Source: PALSA-610 sp038239145 (GTDB taxonomy: Bacteria; Actinomycetota; Acidimicrobiia; IMCC26256; PALSA-610). From it: a DNA stretch of 64,000 bases. Below, one piece after another: positions 48,967 to 57,053 of the stretch; the first letter of the stretch is position 1, and the number at the start of each line of letters is the position of its first letter. The stretch spans positions 1 through 64,000 of the forward strand of contig JBBSFB010000004.1 in assembly GCA_038239145.1 (NCBI GenBank). Reading direction: 5' to 3'. The notes under the pieces are model-generated. The model saw nothing but the letters and a program-made list of their open reading frames with translations, was not told the origin of the DNA and searched no databases. The position numbers and the translations under genes are program-made.

Positions 48967-50997
48967 ATGCCGCACCCGGACGTCTCGTTCGAACGCGCGC
49001 GCCTGGACTTCGCGCAATCGTGTCTCCGGGCCATGCGGGAACGCACCGCCGGCAAGCTCGAAAACGACGACATCCTCGCCGCCAACGAGGCCGACACCGA
49101 GGCCGTGCGCTGGCAGTTGCAGCGCCGGCTTGCGTCGCTCGACGATGACCTTGCGGTGCTGTGTTTCGGCCGGATCGACGAGGAGTCAGGCGAGCGTTGG
49201 TACGTGGGGCGCCGTCACATCGAGGACGCCGACGGCACGCCGGTGGTGGTCGACTGGCGGGCGGGCGTCGCCACCCCGTTCTACCGGGCCACGCTGGCCG
49301 ACCCATTCGGGCTCGAGCGCCGCCGGCGATTCGTGTTCAGTGCACGCGAGCTCGCCGACGTCTTCGAAGAGGACTTCAGCGATCCCGACTCGCTCGCGGG
49401 TTCGGGCGGCGTGCCCGACCCGTTGCTGGCAGAGCTCGGTCGGGCCCGGACCGGCCAGATGCGCGACATCGTCGCGACGATCCAGGCGGAACAGGACGCG
49501 ATCATCCGGGCGCCGATCGAGACGTGCCTCGTCGTCCAGGGCGGTCCCGGCACCGGGAAGACCGCGGTGGGTCTGCACCGCGCTGCGTTCCTGCTCTACG
49601 AGCACCGCGCTCGACTGGCCCGGGAAGGTGTGCTCGTCGTCGGGCCGAACCCGGTGTTCCTGCGCTACATCTCCCAGGTCCTGCCGTCGCTGGGAGAAAC
49701 GTCGGCGACGCAGACGACGGTCGACGGTCTGCTCTCGCTGCGCTTCCGGATCGTCGCGCACGACCCGATCTCGGCGGCGGCGGTCAAGGGCGACGCACGG
49801 ATGACGGAGGTGATCGCACGCGGGGCCGCCGACGCGATCCGGCCTCCTGTGGAAGGCGTCACGGTCCGGTTCCGTACCCGCCAGATTGCGATCGGCGCCG
49901 ACGACGTCGCCGATCTCGTCCAGGACGCGCGCCGCCGTGACGCCCCCTTCTCGACCCAACGCGAGCGCTTCCGCCAAGCGCTGGTACGACGCGCGTACGA
50001 CCGGTACACCGGCGGTGTCGCGATCGAGCTCGACGAACACGACTTCGGGGTCGCGGTCCTCGCCGACGCCGAGTCGCGCAAGGCAATCGACGGCTGTTGG
50101 CGCAGCGTGAGCGCCGCCACACTCGTGCGCACGCTGCTGACCCAGCGCGCCTTCCTCGCCCGCGCCGCCGACGGTGTGTTGACCGCAGCCGAGCAGCAGC
50201 TGATCCTCCGGCCGCGGGCGGCGGCCGAGTCGTGGACCGCCGACGACCTCCCCCTGATCGACGAAGCGGAGTCGTTCGTGAAGGGAGCACCCCGTCGATT
50301 CGGTCACGTCGTCGTCGACGAGGCCCAAGACCTCTCACCGATGCAGCTGCGCGTGCTCGCGCGCCGGGCCCGACGCCATTCGATGACCGTGCTCGGGGAC
50401 CTCGCGCAGGCGACCGGCCCCGCGTCGCCCGCGACGTGGGACGCGACGCTCGCGCACCTCGGCGCGCCGGAGAACGCGCAACCGGCCGAGCTGACGATGG
50501 GCTACCGCTTGCCGGGCGCGTTCCTCGAGCTCGCGAACCGGTTACTCCCGATCGCGGCGCCGGGTGTCGTGCCGTCGCGATCTGTCCGGGCCGACGGCGA
50601 TCCCGCCGACGTGCGCGAGTTCGATCCCGACGTGCTGGTCGCCTCGATCGCCGACCACGCGCTCGTGCTCGCCAAGGAGTTCGGAAGCGTCGCGGTGATC
50701 GCGGCCGACGCGCACGTCGACGAGCTCCGGCGCGCGATCGAGGACCGCGGCGTCGTGCTCGCCGAGCCCGGCGAGGTCGATCCCGATCGCCCACTCGTCG
50801 TGCTGGCGGCGCGGCTCGCCAAGGGCCTCGAGTTCGACGCGGTCGTGGTGGCGGAGCCGGCCGCGATCGTGGCCGAGGAGCCGCACGGTGTGCGGCTGTT
50901 GTTCGTGGCCCTGACGCGGGCCGTGCAACACCTCGCGTTGGCCCATGCACAACCGCTGCCCGCCGCGCTCGCCGACGAGCGGACGGACGCCGGGTGA
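48967..50997 (+). CDS. HelD/HelR-like RNA polymerase-recycling helicase
   Basis: A 676-residue UvrD-superfamily ATPase of the HelD group, which binds RNA polymerase, releases stalled complexes and in some actinobacteria displaces rifampicin. Charged N-terminal region, then VVVDWRAGVATPFYRAT (typical of HelD), Walker A VVQGGPGTGKTAVGLHRAAFLLYEHR near 192, VVVDEAQDLSPMQLRVLARR (Walker B), LTMGYRLPGAFLELANRLLP and LAKGLEFDAVVVAEP with LLFVALTRAVQHLAL. The start matches the leaderless box. No rifampicin-response element was recognised upstream. The DUF4097 gene follows after 27 bp. Confidence 0.85.
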   Translation: MPHPDVSFERARLDFAQSCLRAMRERTAGKLENDDILAANEADTEAVRWQLQRRLASLDDDLAVLCFGRIDEESGERWYVGRRHIEDADGTPVVVDWRAGVATPFYRATLADPFGLERRRRFVFSARELADVFEEDFSDPDSLAGSGGVPDPLLAELGRARTGQMRDIVATIQAEQDAIIRAPIETCLVVQGGPGTGKTAVGLHRAAFLLYEHRARLAREGVLVVGPNPVFLRYISQVLPSLGETSATQTTVDGLLSLRFRIVAHDPISAAAVKGDARMTEVIARGAADAIRPPVEGVTVRFRTRQIAIGADDVADLVQDARRRDAPFSTQRERFRQALVRRAYDRYTGGVAIELDEHDFGVAVLADAESRKAIDGCWRSVSAATLVRTLLTQRAFLARAADGVLTAAEQQLILRPRAAAESWTADDLPLIDEAESFVKGAPRRFGHVVVDEAQDLSPMQLRVLARRARRHSMTVLGDLAQATGPASPATWDATLAHLGAPENAQPAELTMGYRLPGAFLELANRLLPIAAPGVVPSRSVRADGDPADVREFDPDVLVASIADHALVLAKEFGSVAVIAADAHVDELRRAIEDRGVVLAEPGEVDPDRPLVVLAARLAKGLEFDAVVVAEPAAIVAEEPHGVRLLFVALTRAVQHLALAHAQPLPAALADERTDAG

Positions 50998-51010
50998 GCC
51001 GAGACCGGCC

Positions 51011-51016
51011 TAGGCT
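51011..51016 (+). promoter_or_regulatory. -10 box (TAGGCT) of DUF4097-cyclase pair
   Basis: TAGGCT, 8 nt, ATG 51025. Confidence 0.5.
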
Positions 51017-51024
51017 TCACCACG

Positions 51025-51699
51025 ATGGGCGAGTCTGCGCCGGTACACATCACGACCCGCTCCGGAAAGGTGCGGGTCGTTGCCGTTCCCGGCTGTGAGC
51101 TCTCGGTCGTAGGCGGCACGATCGAGCTCCACGACGACGGCAGCGTGCACATCCGGCGGGAGAGTTCCTCGGACTCGATCGAGGTGCAGTGTGCGCCCGG
51201 CACCGACGTCACGGTCGGCACCTCGTCCGGGAAGGTCGATCTCGCCGGCCGGCTCGGAGCGGTTCGAGTGGCGACGTCCAGCGGCCGGATCCGCATCGAG
51301 GAAGCCGACCGCATCGATGTACGCACGCACTCCGGGAACATCGATGTCGGTTGGTGCGTCGGCGCGTGCCGGATCATGACCAAGAGCTCGGGCGTCCACG
51401 TCCGCCGAGCGGGTAGGGCGACCGTGGCTGCGGTCTCGGGCATCGTGTTGCTGGAGGAGGTCGGCGGGGCCGAGGTAAAGGCGGTCAGCGGGAAGGTCCT
51501 GATCGGCGCGACCGGTGACCAACGCGTCTCGGTGCACAGTGTCTCGGGCAAGGTCGAGATCAAGGTTCCCGCGTCGGCGCGGCCGTCGACCCGCCTGCGC
51601 TCCATGAGCGGCCGCATCGTGAACGATCTCGAACCCGGCGACCAGTTCGAGATCTCGGTCAAGAGCATCACCGGTGCGATCCGGGTGTCGAGCGCCTGA
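51025..51699 (+). CDS. DUF4097-like beta-solenoid protein
   Basis: A 224-residue protein made of about ten rungs of the pattern xSG(K/R/N)(V/I)x(V/I): TRSGKVRVV, TSSGKVDLAG, TSSGRIRIE, THSGNIDV, KSSGVHV, AVSGIVLLEE, AVSGKVLIG, SVSGKVEIKV, SMSGRIVND and SITGAIRVSS. This is the right-handed beta-helix of DUF4097 (putative adhesin) proteins, which lack a known activity. There is no signal peptide or membrane segment, so it is cytoplasmic here. Its TGA overlaps the cyclase ATG (TGATG), so the two are translated together. Confidence 0.8.
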   Translation: MGESAPVHITTRSGKVRVVAVPGCELSVVGGTIELHDDGSVHIRRESSSDSIEVQCAPGTDVTVGTSSGKVDLAGRLGAVRVATSSGRIRIEEADRIDVRTHSGNIDVGWCVGACRIMTKSSGVHVRRAGRATVAAVSGIVLLEEVGGAEVKAVSGKVLIGATGDQRVSVHSVSGKVEIKVPASARPSTRLRSMSGRIVNDLEPGDQFEISVKSITGAIRVSSA

Positions 51700-52301
51700 T
51701 GGCCGAGCATGGCGCGATCGTCTTCACCGACATCGTCGGGTTCACCGCGCTGACCGAGATGCACGGCGACGACGCGGCCCTCGCGTTGCTCGAACGCCAA
51801 GAGCAGATGGTACGGGCCGCGCTGCCGGTCGGGGCGCGCGTGGTCAAGGAGCTGGGCGACGGGCTCCTGCTCTGGTTCGACGATCCGCGCGACGCGATCG
51901 ACACGTGTCTGCGCCTGCAGCGTGAGTTCGACGCGACCAACGAAGCGATCGACGCGGCCGACGATTCCGTCGCGAACATGCGCGACGGAGCGGTTGCCGG
52001 CGACATACCCCTTTGGGTGCGCATGGGAGTGCACTGGGGATGTCCACGGCGGCGGGGCGACGACATTGTCGGCCGCGACGTCAACCTCGCGGCTCGCATC
52101 GTCGATCTCGCCGGCCCCGGCGAGGTCTTGTGCTCGGAAGCGACCGCCGACGTCATCGGGCCGCGCCCGGGCGTCGGGTTCGAGCCGCTCGGTCCCGTCT
52201 TCGTGCGCGGGATCACCGAGCCGGTCCCGATTGTGCGGGTGCTCACCGCCGCCGACGTCGATTGCGCCTCCGTGTCGGTTCGGGTCGAGGGCCCGACGTA
52301 G
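51699..52301 (+). CDS. Class III adenylate/guanylate cyclase
   Basis: A 200-residue, single-domain cyclase producing cAMP or cGMP. Metal Asp11 is in FTDIVGFTAL, metal Asp54 in KELGDGLLLWF, and the transition-state Asn129 and Arg133 in VGRDVNLAARIVDLAGPGEVL. Lys50 and Asp122 sit near positions that select adenine in cAMP-forming enzymes, suggesting an adenylate cyclase. No regulatory domain is attached. A sensor might be supplied by the coupled DUF4097 protein. About 20 extra residues (ATNEAIDAADDSVANMRDGA) are inserted before the IPLWVRMGVHWG strand. Confidence 0.85.
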   Translation: MAEHGAIVFTDIVGFTALTEMHGDDAALALLERQEQMVRAALPVGARVVKELGDGLLLWFDDPRDAIDTCLRLQREFDATNEAIDAADDSVANMRDGAVAGDIPLWVRMGVHWGCPRRRGDDIVGRDVNLAARIVDLAGPGEVLCSEATADVIGPRPGVGFEPLGPVFVRGITEPVPIVRVLTAADVDCASVSVRVEGPT

Positions 52302-52314
52302 AGGGGTCCGGGCG

Positions 52315-53214
52315 TCAGAGATAGAGGCGGTCGGTGATCTCGGGCCGTTCCGGCGGACCGGGCGGTGACGGCACGGGGCCGGTGTAGCCGGGCGGTCGCT
52401 CGGGACCGGAGCGGCCCATCCGAGTGGCGCGGTGCGGCCACACCAGTGCGCCGACGAACACCGCGAGCCCCGAGACGATGAGCGCGACAGCCGACGGCAG
52501 CACGCGATCGCCGTAGACACGCAGCAATGCCGCCGCGATCTGGGGCGGGTCGCCCGGCGCGTGGGCGAGGACGCGGGGGGAAACCACGAGCGCGACGATC
52601 GGACCGGTGCCGAGGTACGCCATGCGCCGGCCGACGCGCCCGACCGTGCGCCGGTCGTGCCGCAGCAGGAGCGCGGCGGCGATCAGCAGCAGCGCGGCCG
52701 TGATCGCGAGGAGCATGGCGGTGTTCGCCGTCGGCCGGGCGTCATGGACGTGTGGAAGGTCCTTCGACGAGATGCTCACGTCGAGCGGGGGCGCCCGCAG
52801 TATCTGGGCCGCGAGGTGCGGGTCGGACGGCGCGATCTCGTCGTGCAGCGCGTTCGTCAATGCCCGTCCGTCGATCGTGAACGTCTGCGCGTTGCTGTCG
52901 GACAGGACCGCCTGATGGATCTGGGCGACGGTGTCGGCGAACGCGGCCTCGACTCTTGGGTCGCGCAGGGCCCGGTCGAGCGCGGGACCGACCCGGGGAT
53001 CGCTCGCGATCGCGGGGAGCTGTTGGGCGATCTCGTTCTTCAGCTGGTCGGCCAGGCTCTTGCGGACCGCCGGCGCGTCGAGGAGCGCGTGGGCGGCGGC
53101 CCGGGTGGCCTCCGGATTGAACGCCACGTGCGACACGATCCACGCGTCGTATCCAATCCACGCCGCGAGGAATCCGACAACGAGCAGTAGGCGTGCGCCG
53201 AGGTTGGATCCCAT
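52315..53214 (-). CDS. Membrane protein, 299 aa
   Basis: An N-terminal membrane anchor (ARLLLVVGFLAAWIGYDAWI), an extracytoplasmic domain of about 135 residues (SLADQLKNEIAQQLPAIASDPRVGPALDRAL...TFTIDGRALTNALHD), then three further hydrophobic segments (AMLLAITAALLLIAAALLL, VALVVSPRVLAHA region, VALIVSGLAVFVGALVW) and a Pro-rich cytoplasmic tail. This resembles actinobacterial membrane proteins of unknown function that sense or hold a periplasmic domain. AAGG lies before ATG 53214. Confidence 0.7.
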   Translation of the reverse strand: MGSNLGARLLLVVGFLAAWIGYDAWIVSHVAFNPEATRAAAHALLDAPAVRKSLADQLKNEIAQQLPAIASDPRVGPALDRALRDPRVEAAFADTVAQIHQAVLSDSNAQTFTIDGRALTNALHDEIAPSDPHLAAQILRAPPLDVSISSKDLPHVHDARPTANTAMLLAITAALLLIAAALLLRHDRRTVGRVGRRMAYLGTGPIVALVVSPRVLAHAPGDPPQIAAALLRVYGDRVLPSAVALIVSGLAVFVGALVWPHRATRMGRSGPERPPGYTGPVPSPPGPPERPEITDRLYL

Positions 53215-53272
53215 CAGTGCCTTGTCGGCGCGCGTGCGACCCGGATCAAGGTCCCGAGGCTACGCGTACGGC

Positions 53273-54055
53273 TCAGCCCGCTTGTTTCGCCACGGCCGCA
53301 GCGGCCGCCAGCGCCCGTTTCGGGTCGAGGAAGCGGCCCTTGACGCCGCCGGGTCCCCTGCGTTGCACCGGCCGGAGATCGTCGTTCAGCTGGTAGACGA
53401 GCGGCTCGCCGGTCGGGAGGTTGAGCTCCACCACTTCGTCGGCGGTCAGACCGTCGAGATGCTTCACGAGGGCCCGCAGCGAGTTGCCGTGCGCGGCGAC
53501 GAGCACGGTCGCACCGGTACGGAGGTCGGGCACGATCGCGTCGTACCACCAGGGGAGCATGCGCTCCAGCACGTCCTTCAGGCACTCCGAGCGCGGAAGG
53601 AGATCACGGGGCAGCGCGGCGTAGCGCTCGTCGTACCCCCAACGCTTGGCGTTCCGGGCGACGGTGGGATCGAGATCGGGCGGCGGAACGTCGTACGAGC
53701 GGCGCCACACCTTCACCATGTCGGCGCCGAACTCGGCTGCCGTCTCCAACTTGGCCTTACCCTGCAGATCGCCGTAGTGGCGTTCGTTGAGCCGCCACGA
53801 GCGCCGGACCGGCGCCCACTTACGCGCGCACTCGTCGAGTGCGAGCTCGGATGTGCGAATCGCGCGCACTTGCAGCGACGTGTGCACGATGTCAGGCCGC
53901 ACGTCGGCGGTGGCGAGGTCGCGGCCACCGCGGCGGGCTTCCTCGCGCCCCTGATCCGTGAGGTCGACGTCGACCCAACCCGTGAACAGGTTCTTGAGGT
54001 TCCACTCGCTTTGCCCGTGGCGCAACAGGACGAGGGTGTACGGCACGAGCCGCAT
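53273..54055 (-). CDS. gpmA: 2,3-bisphosphoglycerate-dependent phosphoglycerate mutase
   Basis: A 260-residue glycolytic mutase that interconverts 3- and 2-phosphoglycerate through a phospho-His. Catalytic LVLLRHGQSEWNLKNLFTGW, NERHYGDLQGKAK (acid), and TVLVAAHGNSLRALVKHLDGL are present, and DLRPVQRRGPGGVKGRFL is the usual C-terminal region. Length is normal. It is divergent from the phosphatase gene. Confidence 0.92.
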   Translation of the reverse strand: MRLVPYTLVLLRHGQSEWNLKNLFTGWVDVDLTDQGREEARRGGRDLATADVRPDIVHTSLQVRAIRTSELALDECARKWAPVRRSWRLNERHYGDLQGKAKLETAAEFGADMVKVWRRSYDVPPPDLDPTVARNAKRWGYDERYAALPRDLLPRSECLKDVLERMLPWWYDAIVPDLRTGATVLVAAHGNSLRALVKHLDGLTADEVVELNLPTGEPLVYQLNDDLRPVQRRGPGGVKGRFLDPKRALAAAAAVAKQAG

Positions 54056-54135
54056 TCTGCCCGACGAGGCCGGTTCGGGCCGACCGGGTTCCTCGAGACC
54101 GGAAAGTAGTGTCCGCCAACCATGGATACCCGCCG

Positions 54136-54642
54136 ATGATCGAGCTCCACGTCGTGACCTTGTGCACGGGCAACGCGGCGCGGTCCGTCATGGCCGGCGC
54201 AGTGCTGCGTGAACATGTGCCCGGGCTCAAGGTGACGACATCGGGAACGCACGTGATCGAGGGCATGCCGATGAGCTGGCGTACACGCGATGCCATCACC
54301 TCGCTCGGGCTCCCGATCCCCGACCACCGCAGCCGGCAGGCGACCGTTGCCGAGCTCGACTCCGCCGATCTCGTGATCGCTCTCGCGCGTGAACACGTGG
54401 CCTGGATGCGCCGGGTCCATCCGAGGGCCGCGCCCCGGACCGCGACGCTCAAGCGGCTCGCGCGCGATCTTCCCGGCGACGGGACTCCGCTGGCCGAACG
54501 CGTCGCGGCGATGAGGTTGGCCGAGGTCGACCTCGAACCGGACGAGGACGTGCTCGATCCCGCCGGCGGTGATCTCGATGTGTTCCTGGAGTGCGCGCAG
54601 GAGATCTCCGACCTTCTGCACGTGGTCATTCCTCGGCTGTAG
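54136..54642 (+). CDS. Low-molecular-weight protein-tyrosine-phosphatase-like protein
   Basis: A 168-residue phosphatase fold. The P-loop CTGNAARSVMAG gives the CX5RS active site, followed by the TRDAITSLGLPIPDHRSRQA helix-strand and an Asp-Pro general acid in DVLDPAGGD near the end. Related enzymes act on phosphotyrosine or arsenate. ATG 54136 gives the family start; GTG 54109 and ATG 54122 lie upstream, close to a TAGTGT hexamer at 54107, so the start is not certain. The stop TAG forms the first three bases of the next gene's -10 box. Confidence 0.82.
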   Translation: MIELHVVTLCTGNAARSVMAGAVLREHVPGLKVTTSGTHVIEGMPMSWRTRDAITSLGLPIPDHRSRQATVAELDSADLVIALAREHVAWMRRVHPRAAPRTATLKRLARDLPGDGTPLAERVAAMRLAEVDLEPDEDVLDPAGGDLDVFLECAQEISDLLHVVIPRL

Positions 54643-54645
54643 GGT
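54640..54645 (+). promoter_or_regulatory. -10 box (TAGGGT) of acyl-CoA ligase gene
   Basis: TAGGGT, 6 nt, GTG 54652. Shares its TAG with the upstream stop codon. Confidence 0.5.
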
Positions 54646-54651
54646 GCGCGC

Positions 54652-56373
54652 GTGGTGGCCGACGCTCCCGACGACCTGCCGAACGACCTGCCCGACGACA
54701 TCGCCCGCGTCGAGTCGACGCTGCTGGGCAAGGGTGGCCCGTTCGAGGTTGGCGAGATCGAGGTCGGGGGGGTCACGATCCGCTCGTTCGAGAACCGCAT
54801 CCGGACGCTGCGCGACCTACTACTGAAGTCGGTCGACTTCGGTGACGGCACGTACATGCTCGCGACCGACGGTACGAGCGAACGCCGGCTCACGTTCGCC
54901 GGGCACGCGCGCATCGTCGCGTCGGTCGCGGCCGCGCTCCGGGATCGCTACGACGTCAGGCCCGGCGACCGCGTCGCGATACTCGGTGCGAACTCGCCGG
55001 AATGGGTGATCGCGTTCTGGGCCGCGATCAGTCTCGGTGCGATCGCGGTCGGGCTGAACGGCTGGTCGACGGGACCCGAGATCGGGTACTTCGTCGACGA
55101 CTGCGAACCCAAGGTGCTGGTCGCCGACCGCAAGCGCGTCGAGCGCATCGAAGGCGATCTCGGCGTGCCGCTGATCGTGATGGAGGACGACTTCGCCGAG
55201 CTCGAGGCGTACGCCCCCGATGCCGGCTTCGCCGAGATGGTTGTCGACGAGGACGATCCCGCGATCATCCTCTACACGTCGGGGACGACGGGGCGGCCGA
55301 AGGGTGCGATCAACACGCACCGCAACGTGGCGTCGTACCTGATGCTGAACTTCTACAACGGGGCGAAGGCGATGATGCTCGCCCCGCCGCCGGGACCCGA
55401 CGATCCGCCGCCCCTCCCGACGTGCCAGCTCGTGTCGAGCCCATTGTTCCACGTGTCGGGCCTGCACAGCGCCGCGGTGATGATGCTCGCGACCGGTCTG
55501 AAGAGCGTCTGGTTGATGGGGCGCTTCGATCCCGCGGTCGCGATGCGCGTGATCGAAGAGGAACGCTGCACCGGTTGGTCGTTCACGGAGACGCTGCTGC
55601 ACCGGATGGTGAACTTCCCCGATGCCGACAAGTACGACCTGTCGAGCATCAAGAACGTCGGGGGCGGCGGTTCGCCGGTGTCGGCGTCGCTGATCGAGCG
55701 AACCCGCGAGATCTTCCCGAACGCACGGAACAGTGTCGGCATCGGCTACGGACAGACCGAGTGCGCGGCACTGGCCACGCTCAACAACGGTCAGGAGCTC
55801 ATCGACTTCCCGCTGTCGGTCGGACGGCCGCTGCCGACTGTCGAGCTCGAGATCCGCGACCCGATGGGCGTCGCCGTGGCCGACGGTCTCGAAGGCGAAG
55901 TGTGCGTGCGCGGACCCATGGTGATGCCGGGCTACTGGCGTCGGCCGGAGGCGACCGCGGAGACGATCACGGCCGATCGCTGGTTGCGCACGGGCGACAT
56001 CGGCCGCATGGAAGGTGGCCGCCTCTATCTGTCGTCGCGCAAGCGCGACCTCATCTTCCGGGGCGGCGAGAACGTCTATCCGGTCGAGATCGAGAAGATC
56101 ATCGAGGACCACCCCGACGTCGAGGAATGCGGCGTGATCGGCGTCGACGACCCGGAGCTCGGCCAGCGGGTCAAGGCCGTGATCGTGCCAAGGCTCGGGC
56201 ACACGATCGACGTCGAGGCGGTGCGCGCGTGGTGCGCGACGCAACTCGCGTACTACAAGGTCCCGGAGCAGTGGGAGGTGCGTGAAGGATCGTTGCCGCG
56301 CAACGCCGCGGGCAAGATCCTGAAGGACGTGCTGCGAGACGCCGGGGCCGACACCGGCTTCGTCGAGGAGTAG
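54652..56373 (+). CDS. Acyl-CoA synthetase (AMP-forming)
   Basis: A 573-residue ANL-superfamily ligase that activates a carboxylic acid with ATP and CoA. The phosphate loop is IILYTSGTTGRPKGAINTHRN, then VGIGYGQTECAALAT (A5), LRTGDIGRMEGGRLYLSSRKRDLIFRGGENVYPVEIEKII (A7/A8), and the catalytic Lys in LPRNAAGKILKDVLR. The fatty-acid or aromatic substrate cannot be told apart. A cysteine-hydrolase-like gene starts 5 bp after the stop, so the two are co-transcribed. Confidence 0.92.
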   Translation: MVADAPDDLPNDLPDDIARVESTLLGKGGPFEVGEIEVGGVTIRSFENRIRTLRDLLLKSVDFGDGTYMLATDGTSERRLTFAGHARIVASVAAALRDRYDVRPGDRVAILGANSPEWVIAFWAAISLGAIAVGLNGWSTGPEIGYFVDDCEPKVLVADRKRVERIEGDLGVPLIVMEDDFAELEAYAPDAGFAEMVVDEDDPAIILYTSGTTGRPKGAINTHRNVASYLMLNFYNGAKAMMLAPPPGPDDPPPLPTCQLVSSPLFHVSGLHSAAVMMLATGLKSVWLMGRFDPAVAMRVIEEERCTGWSFTETLLHRMVNFPDADKYDLSSIKNVGGGGSPVSASLIERTREIFPNARNSVGIGYGQTECAALATLNNGQELIDFPLSVGRPLPTVELEIRDPMGVAVADGLEGEVCVRGPMVMPGYWRRPEATAETITADRWLRTGDIGRMEGGRLYLSSRKRDLIFRGGENVYPVEIEKIIEDHPDVEECGVIGVDDPELGQRVKAVIVPRLGHTIDVEAVRAWCATQLAYYKVPEQWEVREGSLPRNAAGKILKDVLRDAGADTGFVEE

Positions 56374-56377
56374 GCGG

Positions 56378-57001
56378 ATGCCGCTCGACCTGCGTAGTCT
56401 CGTCGCGTCCGAGCACACCGCGCTCGTGCTGCAGGAAGTGCAGAACGGTGTGGTCGGATCACCGTCGGCGCTGCCCGCGCTCGCGGAAGCCGCCGCGGCG
56501 GTTGATCTGATCGGGAACTGCGCGCGCCTCGCCCGGGCCGCGCGTGAGGTCGGGGTAACCGTCGTGCACTGCACTGCGGAGACGCGCGACGACGGCCGCG
56601 GCGCCAACCGCAACGCGCGCCTGTTCGCGGGCGTGAGGAAGTCGGCGGTCCGGCTCTCGCCCGGCAGTGACGCGGTGCAGGTTCCCGCCGAGATCGGGGT
56701 CGACCCGCGGGATCTCGTGTTGCCCCGCTACCACGGTCTGGGTCCGATGACGGGAACGCAACTCGACTCGATCCTGCGCAACCTCGGTATCACCACGATC
56801 GTCGGCGTCGGCGTCTCGGTGAACATCGGGATGACCGATTTCGCCTTCGACGCGGTCAACCGCGGGTACCAGATGGTCATGCCCCGCGACGGTGTCGCCG
56901 GGGTTCCGCCCGCGTACGCCGACGCCGTGCTCGACAACACGCTCGCCCTTGTTGCAACCCTCACGACCACCACCGACGTCCTGGCGGCCTGGGCCTCGTG
57001 A
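56378..57001 (+). CDS. Isochorismatase-fold protein lacking the catalytic triad
   Basis: A 207-residue cysteine-hydrolase fold protein. The fold is clear (ALVLQEVQNGVVG, VTVVHCTAETRDD, PRYHGLGPMTGTQLDSILRNLGITTIVGVGVSVNIG and AFDAVNRGYQMVMPRDGVAG). The catalytic Asp position has Glu20, the Lys position Arg117 and the Cys position Gly151, so amide hydrolysis by the usual mechanism is not expected. It follows the acyl-CoA ligase by 4 bp with GAGGAG upstream, and may be a binding or scaffold partner. Confidence 0.78.
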   Translation: MPLDLRSLVASEHTALVLQEVQNGVVGSPSALPALAEAAAAVDLIGNCARLARAAREVGVTVVHCTAETRDDGRGANRNARLFAGVRKSAVRLSPGSDAVQVPAEIGVDPRDLVLPRYHGLGPMTGTQLDSILRNLGITTIVGVGVSVNIGMTDFAFDAVNRGYQMVMPRDGVAGVPPAYADAVLDNTLALVATLTTTTDVLAAWAS

Positions 57002-57041
57002 CCGGGCCGTTGTGACCGGGCCCGGCCCGAATCGCCGCATG

Positions 57042-57047
57042 TAGCCT
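57042..57047 (+). promoter_or_regulatory. -10 box (TAGCCT) of amidohydrolase gene
   Basis: TAGCCT, 6 nt, ATG 57054. Confidence 0.5.
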
Positions 57048-57053
57048 GGGCCG

